Assembly (NCBI RefSeq): GCF_002964575.1
Contig: NZ_POQQ01000060.1
Location: 62,001-126,000, forward strand
Direction of reading: 5' to 3'
Source of the DNA: Streptococcus suis
Lineage (GTDB): Bacteria > Bacillota > Bacilli > Lactobacillales > Streptococcaceae
DNA: 64,000 nt
The translations under genes were made by a program, and so were the position numbers. The notes under the pieces are model-generated. The model saw only the letters and a list, made by a program, of their open reading frames with translations. It ran no database searches and was not told the DNA's origin. This document shows, one piece after another, positions 16,883 to 26,517 of the stretch (positions are counted from its first letter, which is position 1; each line of letters starts with the position of its first letter).

Positions 16883-16986
16883 ATACTCAATGAAAATCAA
16901 AAACAGACTAGGCGACGCAGATGCAGATAGAACTGAAGTTCATCAAATCAAGTCAACAACGTCTGATTTTGATTTTCGAAGAGTAT
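16883..16986. repeat. BOX-like intergenic repeat overlapping an ABC transporter gene
   Basis: About 104 bp, bounded by ATACTCAATGAAAATCAAA and GATTTTCGAAGAGTAT, with internal GGCGACGC and CAGATAGAACTGAAGTTC. These are the end and core sequences of streptococcal BOX elements (boxA/boxC type). The element reaches into the 3' end of the ABC gene and supplies its last codons and stop (16948-16950). Confidence 0.75.
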
Positions 16987-18564
16987 CAGTTTCCCATCCC
17001 GCATTTCCAAAACGTGGTCAAACACGTCTAGGATGGCTGGGTCTGATTCATGCAAGATGGTGATGATAAGTTTGTCCTCCAGCTGCAAGAGGTTGGTCAA
17101 AACCTGCTTAGTCAGGACAGGGTCTAAATGGGCGGTCGGTTCATCCAAGAGCATGACATCCTTGCCACTCATCAGGGCACGGAGCAGGCACAGGACATTT
17201 TTCTCACCTCCACTCAAGAGACTGGGGTCTGTTGTTGTACGCAAGGTGTCCTGTAAACTCATTGGCAAGCTCCTTAACAAGCCAAGCATGACATCTCTTC
17301 CCTTCTCATAGGTTCCAAAAACAGATACATTGTTTTCAAAATCGGTATGGTAAAGATGCTCAAACTGGCTGAGATAGAAGGCGGTAGCTGCTTCCATTTC
17401 ATGCAAAACATCGTTTTCCAGATAGGAAACACTTCCCTTGTCCAGAGCCAGTTCCCCTGCCAACACTCGTAAAAAAGTGGATTTTCCGCTGGCTGACAGA
17501 CCAATGATGGCATACTTTTTCCCCCTATCAAACCGATAGGAAAAATCTGCTACCGCTAATTCTCCCACATGATAGGCCACATCCCTGATTTCTAAAGCTG
17601 TCACATTGGGATAGCTTGGTACTTGCTCAGACAAGACCTGACCAGCAAGATAACCTTCTAGGTTGGCGACCGTTTCCTTGGTTGAATGGATAGAATTGAC
17701 ATCCAAGAGGATATATTTCATGGGATAGATGAAATTTTCAACATAGCTGAAGGTTGCAATGGCAGCACCGATGGTCAACTCTTTTTGCAGCAAGAGATAG
17801 CCGACCAAGCCAAAAGCCGTTAGTTGCACCAAAAACATAGAAAATCCATTGACAACATTGGCCAGGGTCTTGAATTGCCCAAAGCGAAAACGGGCCTGTT
17901 CACTTTCTTCTACTGACCTATGGTGGACACGGCTGATGTAACCGAAGGTTTCACTATTAACGCGGTTTTTAGCAGAAAAGAGGTCAGTCACCACCTGAAA
18001 ATAGCGTTCCAAACTCTGTAAAAATGCCCGCTGACGCTGAGAAAGAGGACCAGAAATCCACTTGGGAATGAAGACTGCCAGAGCAGAAGATAGAATAATG
18101 CCTACCGCAACCAGCGGATGAACAAAGAGAAAGAGGGAAACCGCATAGATGAGCATACTCAAGCTAGAGCGGATAATGTCCATGAGGGGACTCAGGTAAC
18201 TCTCCTCAATGGTTTCCAAATCGTTGTCAAAAATGGATAGATAGGCAGAAACATTCTTCTCTGAAAATTTGGCTAAAGGCTGTGATAACAAGTTGTTTGC
18301 CAGACCTTTTTTAGCATTGACATAGAAGCCCTGGGACACCTTCCACTCATAAACCTGGGAAATGTACTGAAAGACTGAATTGGCAATGATGGTCAAAGCG
18401 TAGGCCAACAAGAGCCAGACAAGTCCTGTCCAGCCCATCTGAAAAATATGATCAAAAAGATACTTATTTAACTCAGGCAAAACGACATTGGTCAAACTAT
18501 ATAAGATATGGAAAATCAACTGAATGGCAATAACTGGTTTCAATTGATAGATGATTTTTTTCAT
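16948..18564 (-). CDS. ABC exporter, fused permease and ATPase
   Basis: 538 residues: six membrane helices (residues ~1-300), then a nucleotide-binding domain with Walker A GLSASGKST, signature LLSGGEKNVLCLLRAL, Walker B VMLLDEPTAHLD and a switch His in TILHES. Substrate unknown; it stands alone without an obvious partner half. The last ~13 residues (ILFENQNQTLLT) are encoded by the BOX-like repeat, so its original C-terminus has been replaced. Extended -10 TGATATAAT at 18633-18628, 64 nt upstream of the ATG. Confidence 0.88.
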   Translation of the reverse strand: MKKIIYQLKPVIAIQLIFHILYSLTNVVLPELNKYLFDHIFQMGWTGLVWLLLAYALTIIANSVFQYISQVYEWKVSQGFYVNAKKGLANNLLSQPLAKFSEKNVSAYLSIFDNDLETIEESYLSPLMDIIRSSLSMLIYAVSLFLFVHPLVAVGIILSSALAVFIPKWISGPLSQRQRAFLQSLERYFQVVTDLFSAKNRVNSETFGYISRVHHRSVEESEQARFRFGQFKTLANVVNGFSMFLVQLTAFGLVGYLLLQKELTIGAAIATFSYVENFIYPMKYILLDVNSIHSTKETVANLEGYLAGQVLSEQVPSYPNVTALEIRDVAYHVGELAVADFSYRFDRGKKYAIIGLSASGKSTFLRVLAGELALDKGSVSYLENDVLHEMEAATAFYLSQFEHLYHTDFENNVSVFGTYEKGRDVMLGLLRSLPMSLQDTLRTTTDPSLLSGGEKNVLCLLRALMSGKDVMLLDEPTAHLDPVLTKQVLTNLLQLEDKLIITILHESDPAILDVFDHVLEMRDGKLILFENQNQTLLT

Positions 18565-18627
18565 GTTCTTTTACCCCTACATTCAATTTAGGACAACAGG
18601 GTTCTGATTGTTTAAGATCTTGTTATT

Positions 18628-18633
18628 ATTATA
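18628..18633 (-). promoter_or_regulatory. Extended -10 of the ABC exporter gene
   Basis: TGATATAAT on the minus strand. Confidence 0.45.
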
Positions 18634-18666
18634 TCATGTCTTTATCTTTTGTGTCCTTTTTCTCAT

Positions 18667-18697
18667 AAAACAAACCAAGCCAGCATGCTGACTTGGT
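18667..18697 (-). terminator. Terminator of the LTA-synthase-like operon
   Basis: Minus-strand ACCAAGTCAGC/GCTGGCTTGGT around an AT centre, followed by TTGTTTTAT. Confidence 0.8.
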
Positions 18698-18704
18698 CGT
18701 GTTT

Positions 18705-21149
18705 TTATTCTGTTGTTTCTGTCGCCACATTGAAAAAGTCTTTGTATTTCAAAAGGTAACCTTTTCCTGTGGATAGGTCATATTGGACCAGTTTGAGTTC
18801 TTCTGCTACTGTTGCATCGCGCTCAGCCTGCCCTACACGGTCCTTGTGGAGCACTTCTGTCAAGAGAGCGTAGTAAGGACTGACCTTATTATTGGTCGTC
18901 TCCAGCATCAGTGCATTGAGATCGCTAGAATTGACCAAATCATAATGGTAGTCTTCCGTTTCAAAATTACTCCAAACGAAATAGTCGGTCTTATATTGCA
19001 GACTTGGGTCCGTCACAAAGGCAGACTCTGGATAGAGACCTGGCAGGTGGTCACCGTAAAAGACGACTGTCACTTTTTTATCCAAGGCCTTGAGCTGGTC
19101 CAGAAAATCCCTGGTCGCCTGGTCCGTAAAGGATAGGAGACGAACATAGCTATTAAGGTTTTCATTCTCCTCAGCTGTGAAGCCCTCACCCGAAGCCGTA
19201 ATACTAGCTGGCTCTAAGGAATTCCACTGCACATGGTTCTGCATGGTAATGGCAGACACAAATTTATTGTCTGTAGAACGAACCTGCTCCAAAATCAAGT
19301 CATAGGTCTTTTTATCACTGATAAAATTCCCTTGATAATCTTCAGCTGTTACTGTCAGAGGATAAGCGGCACTATTGAGAGTGTAGAATTGCTCAATCCC
19401 TAATTGCTTATAGATCGAATTTCGATTATAACTGGTATCGTAGTAGGGGTGGATGGCGACACGATTATTTGCTGGATAGAGGTCACTGATACTTGGCAAC
19501 TTCTTCATATTCGGCGCCACATCCAGATAGACGGACGAAATGGACGAGTTGTAATTGTAGAAGGGCAGACCACTGTAAACCTGAAACTCGATATTAGCCG
19601 TACCACCGCCATAGTGGTCACTCTTCATCAAGCCACTGGTAGTCTGGCTCATGATGTACTCGATATTTGGAAGGACATTTTGACTAAGGCTCACACCAGG
19701 AATCCGACGTGGATCAGCCAAACTCTCACTAAGAATGTAGATAACCGTCTGGTCAGTCACTTGACCTGTCCGTTCCGCATTGATCTCCTCGGCCAGGGCG
19801 GTGTATTTCTTCACAATGGCCTTCATAGTTTTTTCAGAGTAATTTTCAGGCTTTTCCATACTGGTCTTGCTGAGCTGTTGCAACCAGAGGAAGGATAGGG
19901 TGCGATAGCGCGCCACAAAGGCATAACCCTTCCAGTCTACGTTACGCCAGTTATTGACCTGAGAAAGAATAGGAATCCAACCAACAATCTTATGGTCTTT
20001 CTCATTGCGAATCGCCCAACCCATTCCCAAAATCAAGGAAACAATGACTGAAATTCCTGCCAACCGTTTCCAGATGGATTTGACAATCTGCCCTTGGAAG
20101 TACTTCTTATGAATCCGCCTGTAAACAAAGAATAGGATGACCAAGAAGACAAGCGATACCAAGACAACCCGCAGACTGATAAAGCTGAGAATCATCCCCA
20201 TGTTTCCAATCCATTTGAAATCGTTGGGGGTCATTGGCTCCGAACGGTAGCGGAATTTAAGGAAATTGGCCGCAATCAAGGTCACATTTAAACCAGCAAT
20301 AACGGCAACAGATAAGATTTGACGGTTGATAACCAAGCTAATGATGACATTGAGGAAAAATAGGCAGGCAATCTGGAAGACAATAGCTCCTGGAAAGAGG
20401 TGGCGTGTGAAATAAGAGCCCGTTCCCCCAGCCATAGAAGCCTGATAACCAATATGCGATAGCGTAGCCAGTGCCAAGCTGATAAAGAGCATACTGTGGA
20501 CATTGGTCCGATTGGCCTTAAATTCCCCAAAAGCCTTGTAGAGATAGCGAAGAAAAATGTAGGTTCCTATAAAATGAATGAGGGCAAAAATTGGTGTTTG
20601 GATAAAGAAATCCACATAGGAGCCATTTTCAACCAAACTCTCATAATGGCTATCTTTCCAGTAAGAAATAGCCAACGGACTGAGAGAAAGTAAGCTGGTC
20701 AAGAGCAAGTAGCTATCTGGCACCAGATGACTGGCCGACCACTTACTTAATTTTTCTCTGATTCCTGCATTCTTCCGCCACAAAAATGCCAACAATACTG
20801 GAAGAAGCAACATCAATAGAAGTTCAAACTGAAAGAGATTATTACGGAAAATATTCCAGGGTTGATACTTCTTGGCATTGAGCCTATAGACCAGATTGAC
20901 AAGATATAGAAAACCTAGAAAATAGCCGACATACTTGGCAAAGGTTTTGGTCTTTACAAACTTCTCATATGTATCAAGCAAGACCAATACATAAAAGGTA
21001 AAAATAAGATAGGCAAGCAAGGTAAGGGGGACAAACCAGAGCGGAAAAGATACCCCGCTTAGCAAGAGGGCCCGTCCCATCGCCAGCAAAACAGTCATGA
21101 CCATGACCAGAATAAATTGCTTGCATGCCTGGGGATTGATTTGTTTCAT
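18705..21149 (-). CDS. LTA-synthase-family membrane sulfatase-like transferase
   Basis: 814 residues. The N-terminal half (~1-420) has many membrane helices, more than the five of classical LtaS; the C-terminal half is an alkaline-phosphatase-fold domain facing outward. Motifs: ILSESLADPRR, HYGGGTANIEFQVYSG with the nucleophilic Thr, ITMQNHVQWNS and VVFYGDHLPGLYP with Asp-His metal ligands. Such enzymes move glycerol-phosphate or similar groups between lipids and envelope polymers. The extended membrane part suggests a specialised or sugar-linked substrate. Lies 12 nt after the membrane protein gene at 21162, so both are one operon. Confidence 0.85.
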   Translation of the reverse strand: MKQINPQACKQFILVMVMTVLLAMGRALLLSGVSFPLWFVPLTLLAYLIFTFYVLVLLDTYEKFVKTKTFAKYVGYFLGFLYLVNLVYRLNAKKYQPWNIFRNNLFQFELLLMLLLPVLLAFLWRKNAGIREKLSKWSASHLVPDSYLLLTSLLSLSPLAISYWKDSHYESLVENGSYVDFFIQTPIFALIHFIGTYIFLRYLYKAFGEFKANRTNVHSMLFISLALATLSHIGYQASMAGGTGSYFTRHLFPGAIVFQIACLFFLNVIISLVINRQILSVAVIAGLNVTLIAANFLKFRYRSEPMTPNDFKWIGNMGMILSFISLRVVLVSLVFLVILFFVYRRIHKKYFQGQIVKSIWKRLAGISVIVSLILGMGWAIRNEKDHKIVGWIPILSQVNNWRNVDWKGYAFVARYRTLSFLWLQQLSKTSMEKPENYSEKTMKAIVKKYTALAEEINAERTGQVTDQTVIYILSESLADPRRIPGVSLSQNVLPNIEYIMSQTTSGLMKSDHYGGGTANIEFQVYSGLPFYNYNSSISSVYLDVAPNMKKLPSISDLYPANNRVAIHPYYDTSYNRNSIYKQLGIEQFYTLNSAAYPLTVTAEDYQGNFISDKKTYDLILEQVRSTDNKFVSAITMQNHVQWNSLEPASITASGEGFTAEENENLNSYVRLLSFTDQATRDFLDQLKALDKKVTVVFYGDHLPGLYPESAFVTDPSLQYKTDYFVWSNFETEDYHYDLVNSSDLNALMLETTNNKVSPYYALLTEVLHKDRVGQAERDATVAEELKLVQYDLSTGKGYLLKYKDFFNVATETTE

Positions 21150-21161
21150 AACATTTCTCTC

Positions 21162-22892
21162 TTAGGAAAGATTTGATTTTCGGTAGGCAAAAACATAGTA
21201 AATCAACCAGAGTAGCCATCCAGTCAAACTGATAATGATAACTGGCCATAACCACCACTGTTGCTTGTAGGATAGGACAAGGGTATTCTGTCCTTTTTGG
21301 CTAGTAACCGTTGGCACTCCGATAGTGGAAAGTTCCAATTCTTCTCTATCCAAGACCTGTTCATTCAAAACCAGCTGACTATCTTGGTAGACAATGATTG
21401 GCACAGCAGTTTCTTCTGCTTCCGACGCCGTCCAAGTCACCACCAGCTGATTGCCATCAACTGCTTTGGTAAAGTCTTGATTTGGCAAAATCACTTGGTC
21501 ACGATAGGTAAAATAGGTATTGTCCGACTCTTCATTGGTAATGTGACCTGTGCTATCTGACAAGTCTGGTACATAGTCTGGCGTTGATTTCTGAGCAATG
21601 TGGATAAAGTCACCCAAGTCTTTGGAATGGAAGGAATCCCGTAACTCCTCCGTCGTGCCGTACAAGGTCGTATGAATGCGTTTTTGCAGGAAAGTATCGC
21701 TGTAGTAATGCCCATTGATTTCCTTAAAACTTTCATTCCAGAGGAAACCGACCGAAACAAGCAAGGAGGCAAGAGCCACACCTGAAAAGATTTTCTGCAG
21801 TTTGTCGGACAAGCCAGACACCTGAACTCCTACGACTGCCAGTAAAAGAGCATTGGCGTAGAGGAAAAAGCGGAAGGGAAATTGAATCAATTCGACGAGT
21901 GTCATTCCTTTCCCTGCAAACAACTGCCAAGGGAAAAGGTTGGTTGACAAGATTAAAAATACTGCGTAGGTCAAAGCAAGTCCACCCAGAACCAGCGATT
22001 GTTTCTTCCAATTTTTCACCAAGAAATAGAGATAGATTCCAAAGAAAATTGGCAAGGGATAGGGATAGTATAGAAAGGCTGTTTTGAGCCAGGTTACAGT
22101 ATTGAGGACAAATTTCTTATTAACAAACGGTGGCACCAAGGTGTTGGTCGCGTTGATAGAAATAAGTGGCAACCAGATGTTGATGGTCAGAAGCAAGAAA
22201 ATGCACACTGATAGAGCCACTTGTCCAATAATCTTCATTTTTTGGTCTGATTTCCACCAACCAATAAGAAAGAGAACACCATAGGCAATGACCAAGAACA
22301 AGGTTGATAGCATATGAACCTGCAACATGAGCCCTACCGCTCCTGCCATAAGGAATATCGGTACTTTTTTAGTCTGTAGGAAACGAACCGCAGGAATCAA
22401 ACAAAGCGGAAAGAGGGCCACTCCCCAGCTGGTAAATCCTTGAGTTGCCCACCAATACTGAATGGAGTAAGTCGTTACAAAGAAGAGGGACAGGAGGATG
22501 GAATGAGCATATTTGACCTTGACCTCACGCATGAGGAGATAGAGGGAGGTCGCACTCAGAGTGCCCAAAAGAAGGTTGGACAAAACCTGATAGCGGAACC
22601 AGGTCCCACTTAAAAGAACTAGCGCTCCTTGTAGATAGGCAAAATAAGGTCCGTAGAGAGCATTGACAATCCGTCCTGACTGCTGATAGCCATACAAACT
22701 GATAATATAGGAGAAATTCCCCTCCTTCATCTGCATAGCCGCATCATAGAAACGATTGTAGTGGAAAATCAAGTCCGCACCTGTCACCATGCCTTTAGTT
22801 AGCAAGTGGGGAACCAATAACAATAAAGAAAAGCCCACAAATAGACCAATGGCAACTAAATGGGGATGCTTTTTTAACATGTTTTTGAACAT
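21162..22892 (-). CDS. Large polytopic membrane protein, GT-C/YfhO-like
   Basis: 576 residues with about eleven membrane helices and a C-terminal extracytoplasmic beta domain before a last helix (QQWWLWPVIIISLTGWLLWL). The first loop has GADLIFHYNRFYDAAMQMKE, the pattern of membrane glycosyltransferases that use lipid-linked sugars, with an acidic residue after helix 1. With the next gene it probably decorates or builds an envelope glycopolymer. Start set at ATG 22892 (MFKNMLKKHP), 7 nt after GAAGG. A longer frame to 22973 (TTG) exists but would have to be translated across a terminator hairpin. Confidence 0.72.
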   Translation of the reverse strand: MFKNMLKKHPHLVAIGLFVGFSLLLLVPHLLTKGMVTGADLIFHYNRFYDAAMQMKEGNFSYIISLYGYQQSGRIVNALYGPYFAYLQGALVLLSGTWFRYQVLSNLLLGTLSATSLYLLMREVKVKYAHSILLSLFFVTTYSIQYWWATQGFTSWGVALFPLCLIPAVRFLQTKKVPIFLMAGAVGLMLQVHMLSTLFLVIAYGVLFLIGWWKSDQKMKIIGQVALSVCIFLLLTINIWLPLISINATNTLVPPFVNKKFVLNTVTWLKTAFLYYPYPLPIFFGIYLYFLVKNWKKQSLVLGGLALTYAVFLILSTNLFPWQLFAGKGMTLVELIQFPFRFFLYANALLLAVVGVQVSGLSDKLQKIFSGVALASLLVSVGFLWNESFKEINGHYYSDTFLQKRIHTTLYGTTEELRDSFHSKDLGDFIHIAQKSTPDYVPDLSDSTGHITNEESDNTYFTYRDQVILPNQDFTKAVDGNQLVVTWTASEAEETAVPIIVYQDSQLVLNEQVLDREELELSTIGVPTVTSQKGQNTLVLSYKQQWWLWPVIIISLTGWLLWLIYYVFAYRKSNLS

Positions 22893-22906
22893 AAGGATAC
22901 CTTCAT

Positions 22907-22927
22907 AAAAAAAGAGGGAAACCCTCT
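22907..22927 (-). promoter_or_regulatory. Leader terminator (candidate attenuator) just before the 22892 start
   Basis: Minus-strand hairpin AGAGGG TTT CCCTCT followed by seven T. It lies between a strong promoter (23018-22990) and the start codon at 22892, so it must be read through or prevented from forming for the operon to be expressed. Confidence 0.65.
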
Positions 22928-22989
22928 CTTGTTTTTGTAAATATTCTGCCAATTTGCAGACAATATTTTTCAAAAGTTAGTCATATTTC

Positions 22990-23018
22990 AGTATAGCAAG
23001 CTTTCTCCCCACTGTCAA
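22990..23018 (-). promoter_or_regulatory. Consensus promoter of the envelope operon
   Basis: TTGACA, 17-bp spacer, TATACT on the minus strand; start of transcription about 22983, giving a leader of about 90 nt. Confidence 0.85.
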
Positions 23019-23043
23019 CGAACAAGGCAAGGTCTTTCCGATT

Positions 23044-23829
23044 TCACTCTGGACTGGCAAATTTAGGATTGGCTCTGCGACTGGCTAGACCTGTCTTTTC
23101 CTGGACCAGCTGGTAGCTGGCTTGGACTTCTTCTGGAATGTCGATATGGGCCAAATAGTTGGCTCCTCTTGGTCCGTAGCCCTCTTCGTCATCTCGCAGG
23201 CGGGGAATTTCGCCTAAAAGCAGGCTGAGGTAGCGGTCTATGTCCCACATACCCAAGGGAGCATCTTCATACTGGAGCTGGCCCTCTTCCTCCCTGACAG
23301 TCACTTGGTAGCTAGCGTAGTTGAGCAAGAGTTTACCCGCTGCGTACTTCTTCATCGTTGCCCACATCCGACGCTGCATGGTGGCATCTTGCATGAGCAG
23401 AATGGACTGAAAATCAATGCCCTTATCAGCTAGCAAGTCCAGTAGGTAGGTGACATTATTACCGCAGTTGGTGGACTGGGTTTCTAGAAAATCAGCTGAC
23501 AAACCATACTTCTGCTCCAGGTAGGCTTGAAAAATCTCTGCCTCGGTCAAACCTGTCGGATCCAGCTGGGGAAAATGGTCCCGCACCTGTTGGCGAAGTC
23601 CGTTGGTCGTGTGACCTGCTCCACCTACGATGATGTAGGTCTTGGCGAGCTTATTTTGAATAGCCTCTGCCAGTTGGTCACCGCCTGCTAGAATGGAGCC
23701 GCCAAAAAAGGCTAGAACATCTACTTGTCCTAGTCCTTGCTCTGCTGGAAGAGCTTGTCTTGTCAAGGAGGATAGATCCCGCGGTCCACAAAACTGGGCT
23801 AATTGATTAACTGCCTGTGCTAGTATCAT
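23044..23829 (-). CDS. YdcF/DUF218-family protein
   Basis: 261 residues with [38 protein letters not shown] and [18 protein letters not shown], the three conserved blocks of the DUF218 (YdcF/ElyC-like) fold. No membrane anchor, so it is the cytosolic YdcF-type form. Biochemical role of this subgroup is unclear; nucleotide or S-adenosylmethionine binding has been proposed for YdcF. Overlaps the rsmA stop by 4 nt (ATGA), so it is translated with rsmA. Confidence 0.8.
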   Translation of the reverse strand: MILAQAVNQLAQFCGPRDLSSLTRQALPAEQGLGQVDVLAFFGGSILAGGDQLAEAIQNKLAKTYIIVGGAGHTTNGLRQQVRDHFPQLDPTGLTEAEIFQAYLEQKYGLSADFLETQSTNCGNNVTYLLDLLADKGIDFQSILLMQDATMQRRMWATMKKYAAGKLLLNYASYQVTVREEEGQLQYEDAPLGMWDIDRYLSLLLGEIPRLRDDEEGYGPRGANYLAHIDIPEEVQASYQLVQEKTGLASRRANPKFASPE

Positions 23830-24701
23830 GATAAGCCAACTTCCTGGAGGCTGTCAGACAAACGCGCGAAGTCAGCCATGGAAAGTGCTTCTCCACGGAC
23901 ACTGGCTTCCAGCTCTGCCATGTCAAGTGCCTGTGTCAGCTTGTCCTTGACTTCTTCGGACTTGCCAAAATGGTTGGTCAGATTGTTCCACAGGGTCTTG
24001 CGGCGATGCACAAAGCTGGCCTTGGACACCCGGAAGAAGAAATCTTCGTCTTTGACGCTGACCATGGGTTGCTCGCGGCGAACCATTTTGAGAATGGCGG
24101 AGTCCACGTTTGGTGCGGGCACAAAGACGGTGCGAGGCACGATGAAGGCCACCTTGGCAGTCATGTAGTACTGGACTGCAATGGACAGGCTGCCGTAGGC
24201 CTTGGTGTTTGGCTCGGCAGAAATGCGGTCGGCCACCTCCCGCTGCATCATGACCACGAACTCGCTGAAGGGAATCTTGCTCTCAATCAGGTGCATGAGG
24301 ATAGGGGTGGTGATGTAGTAGGGCAGGTTGGCCACGACCTTGATAGGCAGGTCAGGATTTTTGAAATTCTGAATCTGGGTCTGCAGGTCGGTTTTCAAGA
24401 TGTCTTGGTTGACCACTGTCACATTGTCAAAGCGACCCAAGGTGTCCGCCAAAATCGGAATCAGGCGGTCGTCAATCTCAAAGGCCATGACCTCGGCAGC
24501 ATTTTCCGCCAAAAACTCGGTCAAGGCCCCAATTCCAGGACCAATCTCGATGACATTGACATTCTGGTCAATCTCTGCCGTGTCCACAATCTTCTGTAAA
24601 ATATTGGTATCGGTCAAAAAGTTCTGACCGAAGGATTTCTTAAAGGTAAACCCGTGGCGTTCAAGGACGGCCCGAGTAACGTTTTTGTCTGCGATTCTCA
24701 T
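23826..24701 (-). CDS. rsmA: 16S rRNA (adenine1518/1519-N6) dimethyltransferase
   Basis: 291 residues (KsgA). Motifs: [25 protein letters not shown] (SAM-binding motif I), [14 protein letters not shown] (catalytic NLPY). Dimethylates two adjacent adenines near the 3' end of 16S rRNA. In related streptococci it follows rnmV directly; here six accessory genes lie between them. Its ATG overlaps the stop of the 111-residue gene upstream, so its translation now depends on the insert. Confidence 0.96.
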   Translation of the reverse strand: MRIADKNVTRAVLERHGFTFKKSFGQNFLTDTNILQKIVDTAEIDQNVNVIEIGPGIGALTEFLAENAAEVMAFEIDDRLIPILADTLGRFDNVTVVNQDILKTDLQTQIQNFKNPDLPIKVVANLPYYITTPILMHLIESKIPFSEFVVMMQREVADRISAEPNTKAYGSLSIAVQYYMTAKVAFIVPRTVFVPAPNVDSAILKMVRREQPMVSVKDEDFFFRVSKASFVHRRKTLWNNLTNHFGKSEEVKDKLTQALDMAELEASVRGEALSMADFARLSDSLQEVGLS

Positions 24702-25033
24702 GTGTGTTTCTCTTTTCTTGCCAAATAACTCTCTGGACTTGTATGGTATTTAAAAAATAAAAAATTATTACCGGATTTGTCAATCATACTTTTTATAGAA
24801 AGGTTAGCATTTGTAATCAGGTGATTTTTTGTAAAGTAAGTAGCTACTTCGCTACCATTGTTTAGAATTTGCCATACAACATTATTTCCTCTGATGCTCG
24901 GTAAATAGGTCCTAGCTTCTAAAAATTTGATTAAACCAGTTACAGTCATATCACCTGGAATGTCAATTTCGCCAGAATGTGGCAAAACATCGTCACCCAT
25001 ACAGACGGAAGTCCTATCTACTTGTATTTTCAT
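24698..25033 (-). CDS. Hypothetical protein of 111 residues
   Basis: Not recognised. Starts [20 protein letters not shown]; hydrophilic, no signal or membrane segment, with [20 protein letters not shown] in the middle. It is 1 nt downstream of the SseB-like gene and overlaps rsmA by 4 nt, so it is part of an inserted two-gene unit translated together with rsmA. A small partner or inhibitor of the 464-residue protein is possible but unproven. Confidence 0.6.
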   Translation of the reverse strand: MKIQVDRTSVCMGDDVLPHSGEIDIPGDMTVTGLIKFLEARTYLPSIRGNNVVWQILNNGSEVATYFTKNHLITNANLSIKSMIDKSGNNFLFFKYHTSPESYLARKEKHT

Positions 25034-25034
25034 T

Positions 25035-26429
25035 TTATTTTCCAGCTTCTACACGGTAATCATTATACTTCTCACTCACTTTTTTCATGGTCTCAAAAGA
25101 TTCTTGACTAACATAACAACCCGCTTCATGATACTGAGTTCCATTGATAATGTAGTCGTATAGTGAGATCATACCTCCAGCAGGTTCAATCATGCCACTC
25201 CACTTCTCATCAAAGACCATTCTCAAACGCTTCCAATCTGTAAAGATTGAGATAGCATCTCGTTCCTCTTTTCCCTTCCTTGTTGGAAGATTAAAGCTAG
25301 CTCCCCCTTGCAAGACCGTTTCTGCTGCCCCATCATTTTTTACAGGGAAATTCTTATCAGGCTGCATGGGAATAAGGAAGGTAGCCTTTGGTATTTCTCT
25401 GGACAAAAATCCATAATAAAGTCCGTAGACCAATTCTTCATCTTTCGTCTCAGGTTTCCCCATCTGCCCCATTAGGAGCAACCAACGGACTACGTCTGGG
25501 TTTGTGATAGGGATTTGTATCTCAGGCACATCAGAAAAATCCGGTGCCTCTACCAAGTTTTGAGCCTTGATACAGGTGTGTTCTGAATTCAGAATAACCC
25601 CCATGGCTCCATTTAGATAAAAGCTAGAACCTAAGAAGTTTTTAATACCTTCTCTATTTTCGCCATTTTCAATCAATCTCACCTCTGTATTTGGTTGCTG
25701 ATCAATGGCTTCTTTATAATGCGTATACCAACGACGAGTCAATACTTGGATTTGAGGATCTGTACAAAGATATCCTGCCTCTCCTCGATCTACTGTTGTT
25801 GAGAACATATAGGGTTCCCCCGTCCGCTGTGAAAATACCACAAAGATTGATTCCACATCCAAAAGCTTATCTTTTATTACTCCTTCAAGATGAGCAATCT
25901 TACGAAGGTTACTCTGGTAGTCTTCTTCGCTTTCCTCTTCCTGATGGTGACGACACTCCCACAAAAACAAGCGTAATATTTCAATGCTATCATCCAGACT
26001 TGCACACAGATAATCCTCATTGCTCATATCGCCAGCTTGTCCCTTGACAAAAACCCTATACAAAGCATCAGTATAACTGGATAGGCGCTGCCTTTCATCT
26101 ATATCCTTGGTATGTAGGACACTACCTTTTTTAAGATGTGCTAACGCATCAGAAGCATTGATAAAAAGATGAACGATAGGCTCATCAATCAAAAATTGAG
26201 CCTCTTGATAACCATTACTCAACTTTTCAACAATTACTTCTCCTAGGGAATCAAGGCCTTCATCTACATTGCACAGTTGCAAGACTGCACCGACCTCCAT
26301 CCTGCCCTTCAAGTGACCAATAATCAGGAATTGGTTGGATTTTTTGAGAGGAAAAAAATCCATTACTCCGAAACAAGCACTGGTCACTTCTTTCTTCTCT
26401 TCTTTCCTCCAAAAATCAAATAACCCCAT
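25035..26429 (-). CDS. 464-residue protein with C-terminal SseB-like domain
   Basis: Residues ~30-110 (NQFLIIGHLKGRMEVGAVL... VEKLSNGYQEA) look like a small beta-barrel as in domain 2 of translation factors. A long helical middle (~120-330) follows. The end (~370-450: TFLIPMQPDKNF, RDAISIFTDWKRLRMVFDEK, GMIEPAGGMISLYDYIIN) resembles the N-terminal SseB domain, which is also common in immunity proteins of polymorphic toxin systems. Cytosolic. With the 111-residue protein it forms a lineage-specific pair inserted before rsmA. Function unknown. Confidence 0.6.
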   Translation of the reverse strand: MGLFDFWRKEEKKEVTSACFGVMDFFPLKKSNQFLIIGHLKGRMEVGAVLQLCNVDEGLDSLGEVIVEKLSNGYQEAQFLIDEPIVHLFINASDALAHLKKGSVLHTKDIDERQRLSSYTDALYRVFVKGQAGDMSNEDYLCASLDDSIEILRLFLWECRHHQEEESEEDYQSNLRKIAHLEGVIKDKLLDVESIFVVFSQRTGEPYMFSTTVDRGEAGYLCTDPQIQVLTRRWYTHYKEAIDQQPNTEVRLIENGENREGIKNFLGSSFYLNGAMGVILNSEHTCIKAQNLVEAPDFSDVPEIQIPITNPDVVRWLLLMGQMGKPETKDEELVYGLYYGFLSREIPKATFLIPMQPDKNFPVKNDGAAETVLQGGASFNLPTRKGKEERDAISIFTDWKRLRMVFDEKWSGMIEPAGGMISLYDYIINGTQYHEAGCYVSQESFETMKKVSEKYNDYRVEAGK

Positions 26430-26517
26430 CTTCTATCCTCCAGATTTAACTTCTCACTCAATTCTGAAATAATTCTCAGCTCCATCGCGGTAGCTGCCAT
26501 TTCCAGCTATTCTTTCG

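Noticed and set aside
22893-22973. N-terminal extension of the polytopic membrane protein to TTG 22973
   Set aside because: It would be translated through a rho-independent terminator hairpin and lacks a ribosome site; ATG 22892 has GAAGG at proper spacing.
23970-24599. Long plus-strand open frame (about 209 codons) opposite rsmA
   Set aside because: Exactly opposite a well-identified conserved gene; His/Asp/Val-rich composition typical of a shadow frame.
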